NCBI GenBank assembly: GCA_964415085.1
Contig: CAYPYI010000019.1
Coordinates: 1-21,097, forward strand
Source: CAYPYI01 sp964415085
Lineage (GTDB): Bacteria > Bacillota > Clostridia > Tissierellales > Tissierellaceae
DNA: 21,097 nucleotides
Reading direction: 5' to 3'
In this document: in pieces, positions 13,888-21,097 of the stretch
Position numbering within the stretch: the first letter of the stretch is position 1
Layout: each line of letters opens with the position of its first letter
The notes under the pieces: model-generated
Told to the model about the DNA's origin: nothing
The model's database searches: none
What the model saw: the letters and a program-made list of their open reading frames with translations, nothing else
Translations under genes and position numbers: made by a program

Positions 13888-15196
13888 ATAATTTATCTAG
13901 TCTATCTTTTACAATTTTTTCATATCCATTATTTGAAGGCTTATAATATTTACCTCTTTTTACTTCTTTAGGTAAATAATCTTGTTTTACAAAATTATCT
14001 TCATAATCATGTGGATACAAATAATCCTTGCCATGTCCTAAATCTTTGGCTCCAGAGTAATGACTATCTTTTAAATGACTAGGAACATCATATGTTTTTT
14101 CATTTTGTATATCACTTAAAGCCTTATCAATTCCTATATATGAAGCATTACTTTTAGGTGCTGTTGCAATGTATAAAGCTGCTTGCGAAAGAAACATTCG
14201 TGCTTCCGGCATACCAACATTATGTACTGCATTAAAAGCACTATTAGCTATAACCAGTGCATTTGGATCTGCATTACCAACATCCTCTGATGCAGCTATT
14301 ATAATTCTTCTAGCTATAAACTTAGGATCTTCTCCAGCATTAATCATTTTTGCAAGCCAATATAGAGTTGCATCTGGGTCAGATCCTCTCATGCTTTTTA
14401 TAAAAGCAGAGATTGTATTATAATGTTCATCACCATCTTTATCATATTTAGCAATTTTAACAAGGATTGAATCTTCCATATCTTCTAAGGTAATATTTCT
14501 AACTCCATTTTCATCAGCCTCTGTTGAAAGTACACCTATTTCAAGAGAATTTAAAAGATTTCTAGCATCACCTTGAGATATTTTCACTAAATAATCTATT
14601 GCATCTTCTTCAATTTTTACATTTAAGTTTCCGAGACCTTTGTTCTTGTCATTTAAAGCTGTTTTTATAAGTTTTTTCAATTCATCATCTGGAATTGGTT
14701 TAAGATTTAAAACCATAGCCCTTGATAAAAGTGCTTTATTAACTTCAAAATAAGGATTTTCTGTTGTCGCTCCTATTAGGATAATAATTCCTCGTTCTAC
14801 ATAAGGCAATAAAGCATCTTGTTGAGACTTATTAAACCTATGAATTTCATCAATAAAAAGAATTGTTCTTTTATTATATATTTTCAAATTTTCCTCAGCT
14901 TCACTTATAACACTACGAATTTCTTTCACACCAGATGAAACTGCAGAAATTTTTTCAAATCTCATTTTAGTGGTATTAGCTATTATGCTAGCCAAAGTTG
15001 TTTTCCCAGTACCTGGTGGCCCATAAAATATCATGGAGTTAATCCTATCAGCTTTAATTGACCTATATAAAAATCTATTTTCACCTACTAAGTGGGATTG
15101 ACCCACAAAATCTTCTAATTTCTCTGGGCGCATTCTATCAGCCAATGGAGCATTTTTTTCTAAATTATTTTCCATTGACATTGTAAATAAATCCAT
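13877..15196 (-). CDS. rarA: RarA/MgsA-type AAA+ replication-associated ATPase
   Basis: AAA+ ATPase related to clamp loaders and RuvB that acts at stalled replication forks; 439 residues, full length. Seen: the N-terminal LADRMRPEKLEDFVGQSHLVG, Walker A GPPGTGKT (59-66), Walker B ILFIDEIHRF (112-121), sensor 1 GATTENPYF (142-150), the arginine region LLSRAMVLNL, and the family's C-terminal YPHDYEDNFVKQDYLP. AAGGGTG lies five bases before the ATG at 15196; a second ATG six codons in is less well placed. The gap after nrdR is 13 bases with no terminator, so it is the tail of the division operon. In some clostridia rarA lies near iscR; here asnS, leuS and degV stand between. Confidence 0.95.
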   Translation of the reverse strand: MDLFTMSMENNLEKNAPLADRMRPEKLEDFVGQSHLVGENRFLYRSIKADRINSMIFYGPPGTGKTTLASIIANTTKMRFEKISAVSSGVKEIRSVISEAEENLKIYNKRTILFIDEIHRFNKSQQDALLPYVERGIIILIGATTENPYFEVNKALLSRAMVLNLKPIPDDELKKLIKTALNDKNKGLGNLNVKIEEDAIDYLVKISQGDARNLLNSLEIGVLSTEADENGVRNITLEDMEDSILVKIAKYDKDGDEHYNTISAFIKSMRGSDPDATLYWLAKMINAGEDPKFIARRIIIAASEDVGNADPNALVIANSAFNAVHNVGMPEARMFLSQAALYIATAPKSNASYIGIDKALSDIQNEKTYDVPSHLKDSHYSGAKDLGHGKDYLYPHDYEDNFVKQDYLPKEVKRGKYYKPSNNGYEKIVKDRLDKLFDK

Positions 15197-15209
15197 TTAA
15201 TCACCCTTA

Positions 15210-15665
15210 CTAGTTTTCGTTTAGTATTTCCTTAAGCTCATCCATAAAAGAATTCACATCTTTAAACTGTTTATATACTGATGCAAATCTTACATATGCA
15301 ACCTCATCCAATTCTTTTAGTTTATCCATTACAAGTTGTCCTACTTTTTCAGATGAAACTTCTTTTTTTAGTGAATTTGAAATTTCTTTTTCTATATCAT
15401 CTACTGCTTTTTCTATTTCCTCTATAGATATAGGTCTTTTCTCACATGATTTTATAACTCCACCTAATATCTTATTTCTATTATAACTTTCTCTTGTTCC
15501 GTCTTTTTTAACTATCATTACAGGTATTTCTTCAATATTTTCATAAGTTGTGAATCTATTCTTGCACTCTATACATTCCCTTCTTCTTCTTATAGCCTCA
15601 CCTTCAGAAGTAGGTCTAGAATCAACAACTTTAGATTCCATATAACCGCAATATGGGCATTTCAT
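15210..15665 (-). CDS. nrdR: NrdR transcriptional repressor of ribonucleotide reductase genes
   Basis: Zinc-ribbon and ATP-cone repressor that senses ATP/dATP and shuts down ribonucleotide reductase genes; 151 residues, standard. The zinc ribbon has C3/C6 (MKCPYCGY) and C31/C34 (CIEC) with the DNA-contact RRRRE between, and RFTTYE follows. The ATP-cone spans about 46-136, beginning with VMIVKKDGTRESYNRNKI. GAGGTG lies six bases before the ATG. It follows ftsZ by 19 bases and precedes rarA by 13. No NrdR boxes or nrd genes were seen in the window, so its targets lie elsewhere. Confidence 0.97.
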   Translation of the reverse strand: MKCPYCGYMESKVVDSRPTSEGEAIRRRRECIECKNRFTTYENIEEIPVMIVKKDGTRESYNRNKILGGVIKSCEKRPISIEEIEKAVDDIEKEISNSLKKEVSSEKVGQLVMDKLKELDEVAYVRFASVYKQFKDVNSFMDELKEILNEN

Positions 15666-15684
15666 TTTTTACACCTCTTTATAC

Positions 15685-16791
15685 CTATTTTTTATTTCTT
15701 CTTAAGAAAACAGGAATTTTTAAATCTTCATCTGATTCTTCTTCTATAAAGTCTTCTTCAGATTCTTCTTCAAATTCATTTATTACAGACTCTTTAGTCT
15801 TTTCTTCTTTTACTTTAACTTTTTCTTGGTGTCCTTCTTCTAAATTAAATCCTGTAGCTATAACTGTTATTTTAACTTCATCATTTAAACTTTCATCAAT
15901 TCCAGCACCAAATATTATATTTGCATCGGAATCAACTGCTTGTCTAATTAAATCTGCAGCTTCATTAACTTCAAATATTCCTAAGTCACTACCACCTGTA
16001 ATATTAAGTAATACAGATTTTGCACCTTCTATTGATGTTTCTAATAAAGGAGATTGGATTGCAGCTTTAGCAGCTTCACTAGCCCTATTTTCTCCACTAG
16101 CCATACCAATACCCATATGAGCAATTCCCTTGTCAAGCATAATTGTTTGAACGTCTGCAAAGTCAAGGTTTATTAAGTTTGGAACTGATATTAAGTCTGA
16201 TATACCTTGTATACCTTGTTTTAATACATCATCAGCCATAATAAAAGCTTCTGCCATTGTAGTATTTTTATCAGCTATTTGAAGTAATCTATCATTAGGT
16301 ATAGTAACTAATGTATCAACTTTTTCTTTTAATTTATTAATTCCATAATCTGCTTGTTTTAATCTTTTCATTCCTTCAAATGTAAATGGTTTTGTAACAA
16401 CACCTACTGTTAATATACCCATTTCTTTAGCAATTTCTGCTACTACTGGTGCAGCACCTGTTCCAGTACCTCCACCCATTCCAGCTGTAATAAATATCAT
16501 ATCAGCATCTTCTAGCATTTCTGATATTTCACTACGATTTTCTTCTGCAGCTCTTTCTCCTATTTCCGGATTTGCTCCAGCTCCTAAACCTTTTGTTATC
16601 TTATCGCCTAATTGTAGTTTATATTCTGCTTTCGATGATTGTAAAGCTTGTTTATCTGTATTAAGTGCAATAAAATCTACACCCTTTACTCCATGATCAA
16701 TCATTCTATTTACGGCATTATTACCACCGCCACCTACACCTACTACCTTAATTTTTGCAAACCCTTCTAATTCAACATCAAAATCAAACAT
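15685..16791 (-). CDS. ftsZ: Cell division protein FtsZ
   Basis: Tubulin-like GTPase that forms the Z ring at midcell; 368 residues. Seen: the nucleotide-binding GGGGNNAVNRM (20-30), the tubulin signature GGGTGTG (107-113), the T7 synergy loop NLDFADV (208-214) needed for GTP hydrolysis, and a conserved core to about residue 315. An acidic, disordered linker (about 325-355, Glu-rich) follows, then the conserved C-terminal tail DLKIPVFLRRNKK that binds partners such as FtsA, SepF or ZapA. GGAGG lies nine bases before the ATG. It directly follows sbp by 32 bases with no ftsA between, so its membrane tether must be encoded elsewhere or be SepF. Confidence 0.99.
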   Translation of the reverse strand: MFDFDVELEGFAKIKVVGVGGGGNNAVNRMIDHGVKGVDFIALNTDKQALQSSKAEYKLQLGDKITKGLGAGANPEIGERAAEENRSEISEMLEDADMIFITAGMGGGTGTGAAPVVAEIAKEMGILTVGVVTKPFTFEGMKRLKQADYGINKLKEKVDTLVTIPNDRLLQIADKNTTMAEAFIMADDVLKQGIQGISDLISVPNLINLDFADVQTIMLDKGIAHMGIGMASGENRASEAAKAAIQSPLLETSIEGAKSVLLNITGGSDLGIFEVNEAADLIRQAVDSDANIIFGAGIDESLNDEVKITVIATGFNLEEGHQEKVKVKEEKTKESVINEFEEESEEDFIEEESDEDLKIPVFLRRNKK

Positions 16792-16823
16792 TCAACCCAT
16801 CCTCCTTGTAATATTGCCATGTT

Positions 16824-17207
16824 TTAATTTTCATTAATTGTATTTTTCTTTTTTTTATTGTCTTTATATGCCTTATCATACTTTGATAATAGTAATCTTC
16901 TAATAGTTGCAAAGTTATCAAATAATCTACCACCAAAAGTGACTATTGTGGCATAATATAAAGGAACTCCAAGCCTATCACCTAGATATGCTAAGAATGC
17001 TGCTAATAAAGAGTTCCCAAAAAATCCAGATAAAAATACTTTTGTATCAAAAGTACCTTCAATATTAGCTTTTACCCCTCCAAAAACTGCATCTAGACAC
17101 GCAAGTATTGCCATACTAATATACAAAGAATATGAAGTATTATATGTATATGGTAATAAAAAGCCTAATATTAGACCTATTAATATGCCTATTAAAGCTA
17201 ACGCCAT
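16824..17207 (-). CDS. sbp: Small basic protein Sbp (DUF1290)
   Basis: Small membrane protein of 127 residues with about four hydrophobic segments (for example ALIGILIGLILGFLLPY at the start) and a lysine-rich C-terminal tail. The conserved center CLDAVFGGVKANIEGTFDTK and SGFFGNSLLAAFLAYLGDRL are typical of DUF1290. The role is unknown; the gene lies with the DUF881 genes in the division cluster of most Firmicutes, which suggests an envelope function. AAGGTGG lies six bases before the ATG, and the ATG shares one base with the upstream stop codon (TAATG), so translation is coupled. Confidence 0.9.
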   Translation of the reverse strand: MALALIGILIGLILGFLLPYTYNTSYSLYISMAILACLDAVFGGVKANIEGTFDTKVFLSGFFGNSLLAAFLAYLGDRLGVPLYYATIVTFGGRLFDNFATIRRLLLSKYDKAYKDNKKKKNTINEN

Positions 17208-17935
17208 TAAATACCACCTTCTCCTTTTGGTCTAGCATATTTAAAGTTAAACCTTCCTTTGTATGCTGGAATAATAATTTCATCTTCAATTTTTGGTTCA
17301 AAACCAATAAAATAAATATTTTTTAAAGTATCACCGTATGTTCCAGGTGCATTTACTGATGCCATTAAAGTTTGTGGATCACCTATTGCTTTTATTACAA
17401 AAGGAGTTCCTACACTTGTTCCATTAATTCTAATAATAGGGCCTCCACACTTTATTTCTGAAATTGATAATACTCTTTCATTATTTATGCTTATTGCTTC
17501 TGCTCCTGCTATCTTTAAATCATTTAGGATATTTAATATATCTACGTCATGGATGACATCATCATTAACGTTAGATCCTATAACATCACTACTTAAGTTA
17601 TCATACATTTTTATAGTAATCCCAGGACCTTCCATTTCAATATACCCAGAACTCATTTTTCTATACTTTAAATCTCCTAATAATATATCTGATACTTCCT
17701 CATTTGATGAGTCCGCATTCTTTAGTTGCCAAAGTTGTTCTTCTTTTACAGCGATTACTTCCTCTAAATCTTTTAATTCATCCTTAAGAAGTTTAATTTC
17801 TTGTTTCGTTTGCTTCATATACTCTCTAGTTGCTGGAATATAGATACTTACATTATTATTTAATATTGCAGAAGTAAGTAAACCTATTATAATACTGCCT
17901 AAAACAATTAATAATTTAGGATTAATCTTATTCAT
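17207..17935 (-). CDS. DUF881 family membrane-anchored protein, second copy
   Basis: Bitopic protein of 242 residues: an N-terminal signal-anchor (about 6-25), an extracytoplasmic coiled coil (about 35-70, TKQEIKLLKDELKDLEEVI), then the DUF881 domain with KMSSGYIEMEGPGITIKM, AEAISINNERV and a C-terminal YKGRFNFKYARPKGE. The function of DUF881 is not established; the B. subtilis neighbours YlxW/YlxX occupy the same place. Start moved from 17974 to the ATG at 17935, which has AGGAG seven bases upstream and gives MNKINPKLLIVLG; the extra 13 codons would read the end of the first copy out of frame. It shares the domain order of the first copy but is clearly diverged. Coupled to sbp by a one-base overlap. 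Confidence 0.87.
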   Translation of the reverse strand: MNKINPKLLIVLGSIIIGLLTSAILNNNVSIYIPATREYMKQTKQEIKLLKDELKDLEEVIAVKEEQLWQLKNADSSNEEVSDILLGDLKYRKMSSGYIEMEGPGITIKMYDNLSSDVIGSNVNDDVIHDVDILNILNDLKIAGAEAISINNERVLSISEIKCGGPIIRINGTSVGTPFVIKAIGDPQTLMASVNAPGTYGDTLKNIYFIGFEPKIEDEIIIPAYKGRFNFKYARPKGEGGI

Positions 17936-17945
17936 ATTCCCACTC

Positions 17946-18671
17946 CTACTGACTTTCCTCTTTTGGTTTGCCATAAATAAACTCTTGACTTTTTCTATAT
18001 TTTGGAATTACAACATTTTCATCTCTTTTTAATTGTACCACATAATCATAATTTCTCAATTGCCAAACTAATCCTCTTTTTATTGAAAGAGCAGACTCCA
18101 AAGTTTCTGGATTTCCTATAGCCTTTATAGTTATAGGAGCCGCTGTTGACACACCATTTACCTCTATATGATCAGCCGCCCTTACAATTTCAGTATATGC
18201 AGTATATCTTTGTTCATTTATAGAAATAGCTTCTGCATCTGCAGCATTTAATATACTAATTACTTGTAGTATTAAATCCAGCTCATCTACAATACTATAT
18301 TCTACTCCAAATTGCATTTCTACAGGAGGTTCATTTATTTCTAAAATTATTCCTGGGCCTTCTAAATCAACATATCCACTTAACATTCTATACTTCATAG
18401 TATCTTTATATAAATTTTCCATATAAACATCTTTATCTATTTCACTTGATTCATATTGCTGAATCTTTTCTTCTAGTTCATCTATTCTTTTTTCATTTGC
18501 TACTTTCTGAGATTGAAGCTTTCCTAGCTCAGAAGCAAGTTGCTGTGATCTATAGGTAGGCAATACTCCTTCACCCATTGTTTTATTAACTGTTTTTACC
18601 TGAATGGATAAAATTAATCCTAATAATATAGATACTAAAATCACTGCTATAGATCCTTTTTTGTCCTTCAT
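17946..18671 (-). CDS. DUF881 family membrane-anchored protein, first copy
   Basis: Bitopic protein of 241 residues: signal-anchor (about 6-26, IAVILVSILLGLILSIQV), extracytoplasmic coiled coil (about 40-75, SQKVANEKRIDELEEKIQQY), then the DUF881 domain with KYRMLSGYVDLEGPGI, AEAISINEQRYTAYTEI and the C-terminal YRKSQEFIYGKP. Function unknown. The open frame begins at a GTG at 18680 that lies in the ribosome-binding site; GAGGTG is six bases before the ATG at 18671, which I chose. That site also overlaps the ftsQ stop codon. It is separated from the second DUF881 gene by 10 bases, and the two look like an old tandem duplication. Confidence 0.88.
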   Translation of the reverse strand: MKDKKGSIAVILVSILLGLILSIQVKTVNKTMGEGVLPTYRSQQLASELGKLQSQKVANEKRIDELEEKIQQYESSEIDKDVYMENLYKDTMKYRMLSGYVDLEGPGIILEINEPPVEMQFGVEYSIVDELDLILQVISILNAADAEAISINEQRYTAYTEIVRAADHIEVNGVSTAAPITIKAIGNPETLESALSIKRGLVWQLRNYDYVVQLKRDENVVIPKYRKSQEFIYGKPKEESQ

Positions 18672-18682
18672 TTTATCCACCT

Positions 18683-19444
18683 CTAATCTTGTGTTATTAT
18701 AATTGGATTTGACCCTCTATTCATTATTATTTTTTTATAAGCCATATTTTTATCCCTTAAATCTGACATTACTTCATTTAATAACTTTACCTTATATTCT
18801 ACACTATCTAAAGGTCCAAAATCAATAATTATGCCTTCTTTAGTGCATAAAACTATATTTTTATTGTTTTCAAAATCAATAGTATACATTTTTGACAATA
18901 GATTAAGTTCATCAAGTGTTATAAATAGTTGGTTAAACTCAGGTTGATCAATTGTGTTATAGATACTTTCATTTATCTCTACCTGTTTTTTGAATAAATT
19001 TAATATCTCTGGGAGTTCTGGAATTCTTCCATCAGTATTTTCAAGTACATATCCATTTACATCTATAATTTGAAATTTATCATCTAAATTTAGTTGTATT
19101 ACTGGTACTCTTTCATTAATTTTAAAAACAATACTTTTAGGATATTTTTTTATAACTTCCACATTTTCTATATATGATAGTTCTAATAAATTTTTTATTA
19201 TAGCATTTTTCCTTAGTTTAAGTAAATTGTCTCCTATTACTACCCCAGAATTCTTAATAACTTCTTCCTGTTCTAATCTTTTATTTCCTTCAATCTTAAT
19301 TAAGTCAACATGAAAAAAATCAGTTTTAAAACCTATCCAATAAAACCCAATAGAAGCAAAGATTAAAAAAACTATAAATAAAAATCTTATTTTCCTAAGT
19401 CTTCTCTTTTCTCTAAGAGTTTCTATATAGTCATCACCATTCAT
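18683..19444 (-). CDS. ftsQ: Cell division protein FtsQ/DivIB
   Basis: Bitopic division protein of 253 residues that links the Z ring to septal peptidoglycan synthesis through FtsL/DivIC and FtsB-type partners. A basic cytoplasmic N-terminus (LREKRRLRKIR) precedes one membrane segment (about 21-40). The POTRA domain follows with FFHVDLIKIEGNKRLEQEEV (about 43-62), then the beta domain with YPKSIVFKINERVPVIQL. AGGTG lies six bases before the ATG. Gaps: 21 bases after murG. murB, which stands between murG and divIB in B. subtilis, is absent. Confidence 0.92.
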   Translation of the reverse strand: MNGDDYIETLREKRRLRKIRFLFIVFLIFASIGFYWIGFKTDFFHVDLIKIEGNKRLEQEEVIKNSGVVIGDNLLKLRKNAIIKNLLELSYIENVEVIKKYPKSIVFKINERVPVIQLNLDDKFQIIDVNGYVLENTDGRIPELPEILNLFKKQVEINESIYNTIDQPEFNQLFITLDELNLLSKMYTIDFENNKNIVLCTKEGIIIDFGPLDSVEYKVKLLNEVMSDLRDKNMAYKKIIMNRGSNPIIITQD

Positions 19445-19465
19445 ATTTTCACCTCTTGGATAGTA

Positions 19466-20569
19466 TTATTTATCAATTAAATCAAATACTTTATCAACTA
19501 TTAAGCTTGTAGCTTTAGTATTTCCCATTTTCTTGCTATTTTCTTTCATTTCTTTAAGCACTTTATCATTATATAATATATTATCTATATTACTTTTTAA
19601 ATTGTCTTTATTTAGCTCTTTTTCTAAAATTACAACGCTAGCTTTAGATTTTTCAAATGCTCGTGCATTGTATTCTTGATGGTTTTCTGCTGTATAACTT
19701 TTAGGGACTAAAATACTAGCAGCGCCTATTGCAGATATTTCTGCTAATGTTATTGCACCCGAACTAGCTATTATAATATCAGCAACATTCATAGCCTCAG
19801 GCATTTCATATAAATATGGTAGTATTTTTATATTTTCTGATATCTTATTTTCATATCCTTCTAGTTTTTTGTTAAAATCATCATAAAGCCTTTTCCCTGT
19901 TATATGTAACCATTGAACATCATCTAAGTTTTCATTTATAAACAAGTCTAAAATTGCATCATTTAGTTTTAATTGGCCTCCACTACCTCCAAATGAAAGT
20001 ATAATTTTTTTATTAGGATCTAAATTTAGTTTTTCATATGCCTCATTTTTATCTATATTTAGCATCTCACTTCTTATAGGGTTTCCCGTTACAATTATTT
20101 TATCTTTTTTCTTGAAATATGATAAAGCTTCTTCAAATGTAACTGCTATAATATCAACAAATCTTCCAAGTATCTTATTAGTTATTCCTGGGTATGCATT
20201 TTGTTCATGTATTAATGTCTTCTTACCCATTAAACTGCCAAGTAATACTATAGGACCACTAACATATCCCCCTGTTCCTATTACTATATCTGGATTAAAT
20301 TGTTTAATTATCTTTCTTGATTCTTTTAAACCTATAAAAAGTTCTTTAAGTGCTATAAAAAACTCTTTATCTATTTTTCTTGATAAACCCATAACCCTAA
20401 CAGTTTCAAAATTAAAACCTGCTTTAGGTACTAATTCAGCTTCCAGTCCATTTTTTGTTCCTATATATAATATTTCTGCATCTTTATCTCTTTTTTTTAT
20501 TTCATTTGCTATTGCTAGTGCTGGATAAATATGTCCTCCAGTACCTCCACCTGAAATCAAATACTTCAA
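19466..20569 (-). CDS. murG: MurG, lipid II synthase (GlcNAc transferase)
   Basis: Membrane-associated GT-B glycosyltransferase that adds GlcNAc from UDP-GlcNAc to lipid I, making lipid II on the cytoplasmic face; about 367 residues, normal. The N-terminal G-loop GGGTGGHIYPALA holds the catalytic-region H13. The second glycine loop is SFGGSGGQLKLN (about residue 190). The C-terminal donor site has SSGAITLAEISAIGAASILVP and TAENHQEYNA. The longest frame starts at a TTG (20578) lying directly on AGGAG; the TTG at 20569, nine bases after AGGAG, gives MKYLISGGGTGGH, which matches the family. The ftsW stop codon lies just ahead, so translation is coupled. Confidence 0.96.
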   Translation of the reverse strand: MKYLISGGGTGGHIYPALAIANEIKKRDKDAEILYIGTKNGLEAELVPKAGFNFETVRVMGLSRKIDKEFFIALKELFIGLKESRKIIKQFNPDIVIGTGGYVSGPIVLLGSLMGKKTLIHEQNAYPGITNKILGRFVDIIAVTFEEALSYFKKKDKIIVTGNPIRSEMLNIDKNEAYEKLNLDPNKKIILSFGGSGGQLKLNDAILDLFINENLDDVQWLHITGKRLYDDFNKKLEGYENKISENIKILPYLYEMPEAMNVADIIIASSGAITLAEISAIGAASILVPKSYTAENHQEYNARAFEKSKASVVILEKELNKDNLKSNIDNILYNDKVLKEMKENSKKMGNTKATSLIVDKVFDLIDK

Positions 20570-20574
20570 TATCG

Positions 20575-21097
20575 TCAACTCCTATCTAGATTTGAATATC
20601 TAGAAATATTTAATAATATACCCATTGAACATAACATTATAATAAGTGATGTACCACCATAACTAATAAGTGGCAATGTTACTCCTGTAGTTGGTATACT
20701 TGATGTAACTACTGCTAGATGTACTAATGATTGTACAGCTATTAAAGATGTAAGTCCAGTAGCTAAAAACTTACCAAATAAATCATCTATATTTATTGCT
20801 ATTTTAATACCTCTATAAATTAAAACTAAATATAATGATATTACAATAATTGCACCTATTAATCCTAATTCCTCTGCTATAATTGCAAAAATAAAATCAT
20901 TATATGCCTCTGATAGGTAAAAAAACTTTTGCCTACTCTGTCCAAGGCCAACTCCAAAAATTTTGTGTATAGTAGGAAGTTGGGCAAAAATAGATAGTCC
21001 TCGAAGTAGTCGTAAGCTTCCAGTAGTACTTCCTGACTCACCTGTTGTTCCCAAACGGTAAAGAACAGACTGAATTATTGATGTACATACAGCAATA
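20575..21097 (-). CDS. ftsW: FtsW/SpoVE-type SEDS glycosyltransferase, 5' part outside window
   Basis: C-terminal 173 codons of a SEDS-family peptidoglycan polymerase that uses lipid II at the septum; the frame is open to the right edge. Family hallmarks: GVGLGQSRQKFFYL, AYNDFIFAIIAEELGLIGA, and the last segments with HLAVVTSSIPTTGVTLPLISYGGTS and GILLNISRY. Upstream of GVGLG the usual short loop (GSGGLFG) is replaced by about 30 residues containing TTGESGSTTGSLRLLRGL. This stretch is unlike SEDS proteins I know, and the DNA there is locally GC-richer (28 of 60 bases by hand count at 21001-21060) with CGN arginine codons. SpoVE and FtsW cannot be told apart from this part; the murG neighbour fits either. 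The stop lies just before the murG start. Confidence 0.88.
   Translation of the reverse strand, partial: IAVCTSIIQSVLYRLGTTGESGSTTGSLRLLRGLSIFAQLPTIHKIFGVGLGQSRQKFFYLSEAYNDFIFAIIAEELGLIGAIIVISLYLVLIYRGIKIAINIDDLFGKFLATGLTSLIAVQSLVHLAVVTSSIPTTGVTLPLISYGGTSLIIMLCSMGILLNISRYSNLDRS

Noticed and set aside
15653..16120. Open frame of 155 codons on the plus strand
   Set aside because: It lies wholly opposite ftsZ and the nrdR start, is rich in Ser/Pro/Leu as expected of an antisense shadow, and has no family resemblance.
17936..17974. Longer start for the second DUF881 protein
   Set aside because: The 13 extra codons are the end of the first copy in another frame; AGGAG supports the ATG at 17935.
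1..21097. Mobile elements, CRISPR arrays, tRNA or rRNA genes, toxin-antitoxin or defence systems
   Set aside because: No transposase, direct-repeat array, structural RNA signature or defence-type domain was seen on either strand; the region is housekeeping.

Overview
The window is a gene-dense stretch of low-GC DNA with every convincing gene on the minus strand, so it is transcribed from base 21097 towards base 1. Gene content and order (ftsW-murG-ftsQ-DUF881-DUF881-sbp-ftsZ-nrdR, then iscR-iscS-iscU, then alaS-ireB-ruvX-DUF1292-fur) point to a Firmicute of the class Clostridia or Tissierellia. This comes from remembered gene order, not from a search. The spoIIGA-sigE-sigG block that many spore-forming clostridia carry between ftsZ and nrdR is absent here, which hints at, but does not prove, a non-sporulating lineage.

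Layout in the direction of transcription. (1) 21097-13877 is a division and cell-wall block: 3' part of ftsW, murG, ftsQ/divIB, two DUF881 genes, sbp, ftsZ, then nrdR and rarA. Gaps are short or overlapping and no internal terminator was seen, so it reads as one long operon. ftsA and murB are not in it. (2) 13887-9489 holds asnS and leuS. Each has its own sigma-A-type promoter and its own T-box leader, with specifier codons AAC (Asn) and CUU (Leu). (3) degV follows the leuS terminator. (4) 8548-6396 is the iron-sulfur cluster operon iscR-iscS-iscU, ended by a terminator; its IscU has an unusual His/Asp/Glu tail. (5) An AI-2E-family membrane protein. (6) alaS with its own promoter and a leader hairpin, ended by a terminator. 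(7) ireB, an aldo/keto reductase with a two-cluster ferredoxin tail, ruvX and a DUF1292 gene form a tight operon. (8) fur has its own promoter and is cut by the window start.

The genes fall into translation (three aminoacyl-tRNA synthetases, ruvX), envelope growth and division, Fe-S and iron homeostasis (isc genes, fur, the ferredoxin-type reductase) and nucleotide/DNA maintenance (nrdR, rarA). Several start codons were moved from the longest open frame to an internal start with a well-placed Shine-Dalgarno sequence (ruvX, the reductase, DUF1292, iscS, iscR, both DUF881 genes, murG).

No mobile element, CRISPR array, tRNA or rRNA gene was found, and I see no clear new multi-gene system. The points most worth a second look are the atypical ftsW segment at the right edge, the hairpin between the alaS promoter and its start, the variant T-boxes, the ferredoxin-fused reductase inside the ireB-ruvX operon, and the metal-binding-like tail on IscU.
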